Part shown: positions 31,000 to 37,566 of the stretch, piece after piece
Numbering within the stretch: position 1 is the first letter of the stretch
How the letters are laid out: each line of letters begins with the position of its first letter
Source of the DNA: Candidatus Bathyarchaeota archaeon
GTDB taxonomy: Archaea > Thermoproteota > Bathyarchaeia > TCS64
Length of the DNA: 37,566 bases
Assembly: GCA_017883585.1 (NCBI GenBank)
Contig: JADGNG010000057.1
Location: 1-37,566 of the forward strand
Reading direction: 5' to 3'
Notes under the pieces: generated by a model
Databases searched by the model: none
Told to the model about the DNA's origin: nothing
The model's input: only the letters and a program-made list of their open reading frames with translations
Made by a program: the position numbers and the translations under genes

Positions 31000-31548
31000 T
31001 TATGACCTTAGCGCCCGTGTGATGAAGATGATTACAGCTGCCCAAGCCAGGATGTCTACAATTATTGCCCATATGGACCAGTCAGCGTATACCAGCATCG
31101 TGACATTCTTCGTGAAACTACCTACCTTTATGTCGTATTGTTTGCTGGAGATGGGATTCTGGAAGGGATTCATTAATTTTGTATAGTTTGCTGATATTGG
31201 GTTAAACGTTGCGAAGGGGTTTGTCATCAATACAGCTGCACCCGGAAGAGTGACGTTCGCTGAGACGATTTTTGAGATCTCATTCGCCTTCATCGCTATA
31301 CCGATTTCTGAGAGCGTCGTGCCGTTTACCACTACTGGGATCTGCATAAACTCCTCCTGAGTTGTAGTTTTGTTTACCACTATGTTGAAACGACAACTTC
31401 CATAGAGTGGTGAGCCAGAGGCAACGACGTTCGGGATCGTAACACTCTGGACGTTTATTGTTGCATTAGCCGCTGGAAGAATGAGGGTGGCCAGAAAAGC
31501 TGAGGCGAAGATCAACTGGAGTAACTTCATTTTTTTGTTTACCAACAT
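31000..31548 (-). CDS. Secreted, C-terminally membrane-anchored surface protein
   Basis: This roughly 182-residue protein has a signal peptide (MKLLQLIFASAFLATLILPAANA is split from position 7 on), a beta-rich exterior domain with several N-x-S/T sites (NKTTT, NGTT, NVT, NYT), and a C-terminal helix (SIWAIIVDILAWAAVIIFI) followed by RALRS. This is a type I membrane topology. I know no family. The ATG at 31548 fits a TATATAT box A at 31581-31588; ATGs at 31569 and 31530 are alternatives. Its A+T content is higher than that of neighbouring genes. A perfect palindrome lies just upstream. Confidence 0.75.
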   Translation of the reverse strand: MLVNKKMKLLQLIFASAFLATLILPAANATINVQSVTIPNVVASGSPLYGSCRFNIVVNKTTTQEEFMQIPVVVNGTTLSEIGIAMKANEISKIVSANVTLPGAAVLMTNPFATFNPISANYTKLMNPFQNPISSKQYDIKVGSFTKNVTMLVYADWSIWAIIVDILAWAAVIIFITRALRS

Positions 31549-31590
31549 CTCACACCAACTACCATACACAACTTCTTAGGATATATATCA

Positions 31591-31612
31591 ATTAAATGCA
31601 CGCGCATTTAAT
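31591..31612. promoter_or_regulatory. 22-bp palindrome between divergent surface-protein and lysS genes
   Basis: ATTAAATGC and GCATTTAAT form a perfect 9-bp inverted repeat around a 4-nt spacer (ACGC). It lies directly upstream of the TATATAT box A (31581-31588) of the minus-strand surface-protein gene and before the box A (TTTTTAC near 31635) of the plus-strand lysS gene. Position and symmetry suit a dimeric regulator of one or both genes; no binding protein can be named. Confidence 0.5.
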
Positions 31613-31683
31613 TTGATGGTTGAAATGAACATATTTTTACACTACCTATATGGCTTACAATAACGGCGAGGGCTGAAAGACAC

Positions 31684-33306
31684 TTGACAGACCATATCAA
31701 ACATAATATTTCGCCCAACATCATTGGTAAGGGCACATGGTACGATAAAGCCGCCTCGGAGCTCATAGAGAGGGAGAAGAGTCTCGGGCGGAGCCTCAAA
31801 CTCATAAGAACGGAGAGTGGCCTCGGCGCCTCAGGGTTCCCGCACATAGGCAGTCTTGGGGACGCACTACGTAACTACGCCGTCGCTCTCGGCTGCAGGG
31901 TCCAGGGCTACGACGCGGAACTCATCGCCTTTAGCGACGACAAGGATGGCCTCAGGAAAGTTCCTGCCGGGCTCCCAAAGGAACTGGAGAGGTGGCTAGG
32001 CTATTCCGTTAGCACCATACCCGACCCCGCAGGCGACTGCCACAAGAGCTTTGGCGCTCATATGACCAGTCAACTGCTCGCCGCTCTCGACACCTCGGGC
32101 GCGGACTACCACTTCATGAGCGGCTTCGAGTGCTACAAGCAGGGCGTCTTCGACAAAGAGATCCTCGCAATAATGAACAATCACGAGAAGGTTGGGAAGA
32201 TCATCGAGGACGAGATCGGGCAGGAGAAGTACACCGAGGAACTCCCCTACTTCGTAGTCTGCGAGAAGTGCAGCCGCATCTACACGACACACGCCACGAA
32301 GTACCACCCCGAGTCACACACCATTGAGTACGAATGCAATGGCATGGAGGTTCGTGGCAACTGGCTCGAGGGCTGCGGCCACAAAGGAGAGGTCAACATA
32401 CTTTCCGGCAACGGCAAGCTAAGCTGGAAGGTCGAGTTCGCAGCCCGCTGGAGGGCACTAGACATACGCTTCGAGGCATACGGTAAGGACATCGCCGACA
32501 GCGTACGGGTCAACGATCGGATATGCCGAGAAATACTCGGCTGGGAACCCCCAATGCACGTCCAGTACGAGATGTTCACAGATCGCGGCGGAAAGAAGAT
32601 CAGCAAGAGTGCTGGCAATGTCTTCACCCCGCAGGTATGGTACCGCTACGGCTCGCCTCAGTCCCTCAACCTCCTCATCTTCAAACGATTCGTCGGCACG
32701 AAAAGCGGGAGCGTCCTCGACATACCAACACACATGGACGAGCTCGACGACACCGAAGACGTCTACTTCGGGAAAGCGAAGACCCTGAACGAAATGGAGA
32801 AGGCGCAAGCATCTGGCCTCTACGAGTACTGCTGGATGCTGAAGCCCCCAAAAGAGCCCGAGGTGCATGTCCCCTTCAACCTCGTGCTGAAGCTCGCGCG
32901 CCTCGCACCTAAGGGCTCGGAGGCCGAGTTCATTATTTCGAAGCTCAGGGAGTATGGGTACCTCGACAAGACGGAGAACGGGCTCTCGAAGCGGATCGGT
33001 TATGCCATGAACTGGGTGGAGGACTTCTGCGAGGAACTTCCGGAGATTATCCTCACCGAGCCAGAGGCGATGATCGTGAAGGCCGTCATAGCAGAACTGA
33101 GGAAAGCGAACACACCCGAGGAGATTCAGGGCGTGGCCTTCAACGCAGCTAAGGAGAATGGCCTGAATCCGCGGGATGTCTTCCCCGTCGTCTACAGGGT
33201 CCTCTTAGGGAAGAATCAAGGTCCAAGGTTAGGACCGTACATTTCGCTCATCGGAAAAGAGAGCGTTATCTCCGAGCTGGAGAACGCGGTTAAAAAGAGG
33301 GAGTAG
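31684..33306 (+). CDS. lysK: Class I lysyl-tRNA synthetase
   Basis: This 540-residue enzyme is the archaeal-type class I LysRS, unrelated to the class II enzyme of most bacteria. The HIGH motif is PHIGS (53-57) and the KMSKS motif KISKS (305-309). A zinc-type cysteine set occurs in the middle (CEKCSRIY and a later C in GCGHK). The C-terminal half is the all-helical anticodon-binding domain. The start is a TTG at 31684 with GAGGG about 12 nt upstream. The stop is 5 nt from that of the convergent tautomerase. Confidence 0.96.
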   Translation: MTDHIKHNISPNIIGKGTWYDKAASELIEREKSLGRSLKLIRTESGLGASGFPHIGSLGDALRNYAVALGCRVQGYDAELIAFSDDKDGLRKVPAGLPKELERWLGYSVSTIPDPAGDCHKSFGAHMTSQLLAALDTSGADYHFMSGFECYKQGVFDKEILAIMNNHEKVGKIIEDEIGQEKYTEELPYFVVCEKCSRIYTTHATKYHPESHTIEYECNGMEVRGNWLEGCGHKGEVNILSGNGKLSWKVEFAARWRALDIRFEAYGKDIADSVRVNDRICREILGWEPPMHVQYEMFTDRGGKKISKSAGNVFTPQVWYRYGSPQSLNLLIFKRFVGTKSGSVLDIPTHMDELDDTEDVYFGKAKTLNEMEKAQASGLYEYCWMLKPPKEPEVHVPFNLVLKLARLAPKGSEAEFIISKLREYGYLDKTENGLSKRIGYAMNWVEDFCEELPEIILTEPEAMIVKAVIAELRKANTPEEIQGVAFNAAKENGLNPRDVFPVVYRVLLGKNQGPRLGPYISLIGKESVISELENAVKKRE

Positions 33307-33311
33307 CCAGG

Positions 33312-33494
33312 CTAGTTACCGTAGGGCTTCCCGGCTTGGCCCCAGTTGTACTTCTCGATGTCGTAGAAGACGACGCTGACCGCCTCGGGTTTGCACCCAA
33401 CAGCCTCGCACATTGCCTTCGTTAGTAATTCCATGGTCTTGGCCTTTGTGGCCTTGTCCCTACCAGCGTACCATTTGACTTCTATCCACGGCAT
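33312..33494 (-). CDS. 4-oxalocrotonate tautomerase-family protein
   Basis: This 60-residue protein has the catalytic Pro directly after Met (MPWIEVKWYAGR), R12 in the substrate position and KATKAKTMELLTKAM helix typical of the tautomerase family, which uses Pro-1 as general base on enol substrates. The C-terminal half VVFYDIEKYNWGQAG matches. The physiological substrate is unknown. A probable box A lies near 33533 on the minus strand. Confidence 0.9.
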   Translation of the reverse strand: MPWIEVKWYAGRDKATKAKTMELLTKAMCEAVGCKPEAVSVVFYDIEKYNWGQAGKPYGN

Positions 33495-33695
33495 GATTCT
33501 TTCACCGTGGATAAGTCTCCCCGACTCATGTTATTAGGGTTGCGAGCGGCGGGCTCCAAACTCAAGATCCTCATCACGGATTCAGAAGGGCAAAGTCATC
33601 ATCGCCCGCCTAAGTACTCGGGGCGGGGTGAAGCGATAAACGTTTTCCACCGAGGGGCTGGAAGCCTTTTTATCCGAACCACCTTTTCTTCTGCC

Positions 33696-34208
33696 ATGGA
33701 TCGGCCGGATAAGGATAGATATTTCCTTGACATCGCGCTTAGCGTCGCGGAACGCTCGACGTGCACGAGGCGCAAGTTCGGGGCGGTCATTGTTAAAGAC
33801 AGCACCATCGTGGGGACCGGCTACAACGGCACCGCGAGGGGCGTCGTCAACTGCTACGAGGTTGGCTGCATAAAGGACGAGATGGAGTCCCCGCAGGGGG
33901 CCGCTTACGACTACTGCCCCGCTGTCCACGCAGAGGAGAACGCGATAATCAACAGCAGCCGCTCGGACCGCATCGGCGCCACCCTATACATAGCGGGGAA
34001 GGATCGGGATGGCAAGCTCACTATGGCCGCTCCTTGTCAGCGCTGCCGCCGTAAGATTATGAATAGCCAGATCAAGGAAGTCATCGTCCTCAGTAACGAG
34101 GGCAAGCCCCTACGATCCGAAGTGTTAACCTACGCGGCTGAGGATACCAAGTGGTACACCGACGCCCTCAAGCACGATAAGAGGACACTTAGCGGCAACC
34201 GACTCTAA
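33696..34208 (+). CDS. dCMP/CMP deaminase-family protein
   Basis: This 170-residue zinc deaminase has HAEENAI (H78, E80) and PCQRC (C114, C117), the catalytic zinc site of cytidine/deoxycytidylate deaminases. The segment GVVNCYEVGCIKDE with C53 and C58, and a YDYCPAVH lead-in, matches dCMP deaminases that have an extra zinc or loop region. Conversion of dCMP to dUMP for thymidylate supply is the likely role. A box A (TTTTTATC near 33668) puts transcription at the ATG at 33696, so the longer open frame back to 33507 is not used. The 33495-33695 stretch otherwise shows only this promoter. Confidence 0.88.
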   Translation: MDRPDKDRYFLDIALSVAERSTCTRRKFGAVIVKDSTIVGTGYNGTARGVVNCYEVGCIKDEMESPQGAAYDYCPAVHAEENAIINSSRSDRIGATLYIAGKDRDGKLTMAAPCQRCRRKIMNSQIKEVIVLSNEGKPLRSEVLTYAAEDTKWYTDALKHDKRTLSGNRL

Positions 34209-34262
34209 CCCAGTTAAATTTATAAAGAGAGCCAATCAACGCAGAACCGGAGACTATCATAC

Positions 34263-34400
34263 ATGAGTCAGGAGAAAAAAGTTAACGACCTCGAAGTTGA
34301 GGTAGCCGGTCTCATCGACAAGATCGACACCATCGAGGAGAAACTCGAGGGGATTATGGAGCGCCTCAGTGAGATCGAGGAGAAGCTCGAGGAACTTTAA
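34263..34400 (+). CDS. 45-residue coiled-coil microprotein
   Basis: An ATG at 34263 opens a 46-codon ORF whose product is almost entirely acidic/leucine heptads: VNDLEVEVAGLIDKIDTIEE, then EKLEGIMERLSEIEEKLEEL. Hydrophobic residues recur at positions a and d, so a dimeric or multimeric coiled coil, or a partner-binding helix, is expected. A box A (TTTATAAA near 34220) lies about 42 nt before the ATG, so it appears to be a true gene with its own promoter. No cysteines and no DNA-binding basic region are present. Its partner is unknown. Confidence 0.72.
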   Translation: MSQEKKVNDLEVEVAGLIDKIDTIEEKLEGIMERLSEIEEKLEEL

Positions 34401-34473
34401 CTGCCACCAATCAACGCTGTCCATTTGTAGAAAGTTAATAGACTGACACGTTGCCGTAAGCCATGCGATTGGG

Positions 34474-35727
34474 ATGGCATTCGGAGAGCATACATCTAAG
34501 TCGATAATTGGCACGAAGTCTCGCGAGCTTCTCGGGAAGAGGATTGTTTTATGCGTGACGGGGAGCGTCGCGGCGATCAGGAGTCCCGACATCGCTCGGG
34601 AGCTGATGCGCCTTGGGGGGGACGTCTACGTCGTCATGAACGAAGATGCCGGAGCACGTTGTCCATCCTGACCTGCTCCACTGGTCTACGGGTAACCCCG
34701 TTGTCACCGAAATTACAGGGAATATTGAGCACGTTCAGTACGGCGGAGAGCATAAAGAACACGCCGATCTGATACTCGTCGCGCCATCCACTGCCAACAC
34801 TATCGGTAAGGTCGCAGCGGGCATCGACGACACCCCGTGATGACGCTTCTCACGACCGCCATAAGCGCGAGCATCCCTAAGATAATCGCCCCTGCTATGC
34901 ACGCGGGCATGTACAAACACCCCATCGTCAACGAAAACATTCGCAAGCTCCAGGGCATAGGTGTCGAGGTATTGATGCCTCGCTTCGAGGAGGGGAAGGC
35001 GAAGATACTCGGCACCGAAGAGATCGTCGCAGCCGTCGTCAAGAAGCTGACGAAGCCACAGGATCTCCGTGGTAAGCGCATCTTAATCACCGCCGGCCCG
35101 ACGCGAGTCTACATCGACGCCTTCCGTTACATCACCAACCCGAGCTCCGGGAAGATGGGTGTGGCCATTGCGGAGGACGCCCTAGAGCGAAGGGCGGAGG
35201 TGACCTTGGTCTACGGCCCGGCCACTGCCTTACCCCCGCCGAACGCGAATGTCATCAAAATCGAGACTACTGAGGAGATGCTCAACACCGTCGTCGATGA
35301 GCTGAAGACCAAGAAGTACGACGCCGCCATACTCTCCGCCGCCGCCTCCGACTGGGGACCCGCGGACAGGAAGATGGAGAAGACCCCCTCAATCCAAGGT
35401 GAGTGGACCCTGAAGCCGAAGGTTCTACCGAAGATCATCGCTGAGGTGAAGAATGCGGACCACAAGGTCTTCCTCGTCGGCTTCAAGGCGGAGTACAACA
35501 TCAACGAGGAGGAGTTAATTGATCGAAGCTAAAAGAGGCTAAAGGAGATGAAGATGAACCTAATAGTAGATAACGACGTCTCAAAGGAGAACCGTGACTT
35601 CAACATCGACACTAACGAGGTTTACATTATTGACCCGAAGCGTGACGTCCTCCACATCGCCCTCACGTCGAAGAGGGAGATAGCTGGCAGGCTTCTCGAC
35701 AGGGTCCGGGACCGGATAAAGGCTTAA
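34474..35727 (+). pseudogene. coaBC: Interrupted coaBC (phosphopantothenoylcysteine synthetase/decarboxylase)
   Basis: The full length of CoaBC, the two-step enzyme making phosphopantetheine, is recognisable in pieces: the flavoprotein N-terminus (RIVLCVTGSVAAI), HPDLLHWSTGNPVVTEITGN, STANTIGKVAAGID, PAMHAGMYKHPIVNENI, then the CoaB domain (ILITAGPTRVYIDAFRYITN). Three lesions break it: one extra base near 34651, one missing base near 34836, and an in-frame TAA at 35530-35532 where Tyr is usual (RS-stop-KRLKEM). The two frameshifts cancel, so the corrected product is about 417 residues, normal for the family. CoA synthesis is essential, so assembly errors must be excluded. A box A lies near 34430. 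Confidence 0.85.
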
Positions 35728-35761
35728 AATCGGTCCCACTCCAACGTATTCGGTGCTAGCG

Positions 35762-36971
35762 ATGACCCCTTACAGATTCTCCTACATCGAGGGTGAGCAC
35801 GCCCTCGAAGAGTACGCCGCGCTTCTGCGTCTTGCATTCCCCGGCGAAGGGGTAGACGTCCTCGGCAAACGGTTATACGATGCCCACCCCGGGATGAGCC
35901 CCGCAACTTCTTCTCCCTCTGGGACGGAGATCGGATGGTAGCAACGCTGAATCTAATACCGATGATTTGGAGCCTCGAGGGCGTTCCCCTCAGTGTAGCC
36001 GAGATGGGGCTCGTCGCCACGCACCCCGAATACAGACACAGGGGGCTCCAGAGGCTTCTCAACACGGAGTTCGACAAACGCCTGGTGGAGGACGGGTACG
36101 ACTTCGCGGCGATCGAGGGGATACCCTACTTCTACAGGCAGTTTGGGTACGAGTACTCGGTGACGCTCGACGAGTGGGCGGCGATCCCCTTTGTCAAACT
36201 CCCGACCCAAGCGACGCTTGGCATCTCCCCCTCCAACCAGAGGAGATTCCAGTGGCCATGAGCCTACTCGAAACCTCCCAGAGAAAGTATCTGGTCCGAA
36301 GCATCAGAAATCCATAAGAGTGGGCGACACAGGAGAAGGCCGGGATCTTGGGAGAGCACAAGAGCACAACTTATGCTTTGAAGGTTGGTGGACATATCTC
36401 CGCTTATTTCAGGGCAGGTATTGAGTGTAAGACTATTCTACTTCACGAGATAACGGAGACGGGCGCGTCAACATCGACGACGATCGCCGCGTTCCTACGA
36501 AGGCTCGGCGAGGAAAACGGGCTAACGGAACTCGTCTCCCGCGAGGGTTATACCCAGCCGTTCACAGAATACCTCATCAATCTTGGCGCCACGAAGATGA
36601 GACCATACGCGTGGCAGACAAAGGTCATAGACCATGCGCAAATACTGGAGAAGATCAAGCCGGTCTTCGAGGAGCGGATCAAACACTCAACTCTCAAGGG
36701 ATACACTGGTATGATCTCCATTAACCTCTATGTTGCTACGATTACGCCGACATTCGAGAACGGTGTCCTTATCCGTGTTAAACGAAGCCAAAACGAGCAG
36801 AGTGGGGACATCAGGGTCAACCCCAGGGTCTTCCCGAAGATGTTTCTCGGTTACCGAAGCATCGAGGAGCTTGAATCGGAGTACCCTGATGTCACAGTTA
36901 GGCCCCAGTACAGGGAGATCATAAACATCATGTTCCCCAAAGGCGAATCCCATATCCACACGACCTACTAG
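35762..36971 (+). pseudogene. Interrupted Eis-like GNAT/SCP2 acetyltransferase
   Basis: Three frames together give a GNAT-plus-SCP2-like protein of about 400 residues. The acetyl-CoA loop is VATHPEYRHRGLQRLL; the middle part reads EEIPVAMSLLETSQRKYLVRS; the C-terminal part (from about 36680) is the sterol-carrier-like domain. Lesions are a missing C in the run at 35899-35902, a missing base near 36235-36240, and an in-frame TAA at 36315-36317, probably replacing Glu (NP-stop-EWATQ). Codon usage in all pieces remains normal. Start is ATG 35762 (a GTG at 35753 is in frame), with GCTTAAAA box A near 35725. Substrate unknown. Confidence 0.8.
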
Positions 36972-37195
36972 ACAACGCTAAATCCCCGATCACCTCCCTT
37001 AGCTTTTGAACGGAGAATGATGAGAGGAGTGAGAAGAGAGAGGTCACGTGGGAATACCGGATACCCATCCTGACGAACCACTATATTCTCATAGACTCCG
37101 CTAAGACGTTCGTGATCACGCGCGCATGCAAATGTTACCCAAACTCAGCGATGGATGCTTTTTAAGAAACGTTCACCAACACCACTACACAACCA

Positions 37196-37566
37196 TTGCC
37201 TGAAGAAGTCAAACCAAGGGACGCCCTCAAGGGCCGAGCCATCATCGTAATGCTAAAAACAAACATACACGACCACAAGGTCTACCGCGTCAGACTGGAC
37301 GAGCTAAAAGCACTCGTCCAAGCACTCGGATTAGAGGTCATGGGAGAGGTAGTCCAGACCCGGTACCGCCCCTTTGAAAAGTACTGCATAGGCAAGGGAA
37401 AAGTCGGCGAGATTAAGAGACAGGCAACGAAACACGACGTCAAACTCGTCGTCTTCTACAACCTGCTGAAGAGCAGTCAGAAGCTCAACCTCATACAGGG
37501 AACGGGTTGTGACGTCATCGACAGGTACGAGTTGACCCTCGAGATATTCGACCAGATGGCCTCAGA
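37196..37566 (+). CDS. hflX: GTPase HflX, N-terminal part (cut by window end)
   Basis: From a TTG at 37196 the frame stays open to the window edge (123 codons). It matches the HflX N-terminal domain: KALVQALGLEVMGEVVQTR, the hallmark YCIGKGKVGEIK, and GCDVIDRYELTLEIFDQMA. HflX is a ribosome-binding GTPase; its G domain lies beyond the window. A box A (TTTTTAAG near 37159-37166) predicts a transcript start about 8 nt before the TTG. The 224-nt gap before it holds no gene I can support. Confidence 0.9.
   Translation, partial: MPEEVKPRDALKGRAIIVMLKTNIHDHKVYRVRLDELKALVQALGLEVMGEVVQTRYRPFEKYCIGKGKVGEIKRQATKHDVKLVVFYNLLKSSQKLNLIQGTGCDVIDRYELTLEIFDQMAS

Noticed and set aside
33507-33695. 63-residue N-terminal extension of the dCMP deaminase
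   Set aside because: A box A sits at about 33668 inside it, placing the transcript start at the ATG 33696. The extension has no family similarity.
35530-36317. Programmed stop-codon readthrough as the explanation for the two in-frame TAA codons
   Set aside because: Both genes also carry independent 1-nt indels, so recoding would need several separate mechanisms; decay or sequence error is simpler.
1-37566. CRISPR arrays, insertion sequences, prophage genes, rRNA genes
   Set aside because: I saw no regularly spaced repeats, transposase or integrase motifs, phage structural genes or rRNA segments on either strand.

Overview
The window looks like chromosomal DNA of an archaeon, probably from the TACK side (Thaumarchaeota/Bathyarchaeota-like). 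This is inferred from gene content; no tree could be built. The evidence is ribosomal proteins S25e, S24e and S27ae, RNA polymerase subunits Rpo7 and RpoK, Spt4, a class I lysyl-tRNA synthetase, a GTP-dependent dephospho-CoA kinase, and two tRNA genes with canonical bulge-helix-bulge introns at 37/38. Many genes have a T-rich box A (TTTTTATC-like) about 27-35 nt before the start codon and so have very short or no leaders. TTG and GTG starts are common. Coding is dense, G+C is moderately high, and no rRNA, insertion sequence, prophage or CRISPR array was seen.

Layout. 1-6.1 kb: a TatD nuclease, a class III aminotransferase plus methylmalonate-semialdehyde dehydrogenase pair, a YtcJ-like amidohydrolase, and the C-terminal stump of an MFS transporter cut off at the amidohydrolase promoter. 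6.2-11.3 kb: ileS with an unusual leader, rps25e, and a RimK-type ATP-grasp/cyclophilin-like pair. 11.5-15.6 kb: a PadR-controlled MacB-type ABC cassette in which a secreted multi-Ig-like protein lies between ATPase and permease. 15.6-18.6 kb: tRNA-Gly, tRNA-Lys, a GfcR-type regulator, and the operon rpoE-spt4-DPCK-rps24e-rps27ae. 18.6-25.8 kb: mostly small single-gene units (DUF1805, MBL hydrolase, DUF167, winged helix, hotdog thioesterase, FAH hydrolase, rpoK, saccharopine-dehydrogenase-like enzyme, acyl-CoA dehydrogenase, DinB protein). 25.8-34.4 kb: a zinc-ribbon mini-ORF, an ornithine-carbamoyltransferase-like enzyme, a second class III aminotransferase, endonuclease IV, tRNA-Thr, a HAD phosphatase, a membrane-anchored surface protein, lysyl-tRNA synthetase, a tautomerase, dCMP deaminase and a 45-residue coiled-coil microprotein. 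34.4-37.0 kb: two genes, coaBC and an Eis-like GNAT/SCP2 acetyltransferase, each broken by several lesions. The window ends inside hflX.

The metabolic genes fit a heterotroph that degrades amino acids and acyl compounds (aminotransferases, MmsA, acyl-CoA dehydrogenase, FAH hydrolase, thioesterase, lysine-dehydrogenase-like enzyme), but they are scattered and do not form one operon. I see no clear new defence or mobile system. The most unusual signals are the leaderless-type upstream ORF ending in an Ile codon before ileS, the six clustered lesions in coaBC and GNAT, a structured element before rpoK, tRNAs with C33 or C55, the PadR/ABC/Ig cassette, three convergent gene pairs sharing one CTAG as both stops, and two genes too small for usual ORF cut-offs.
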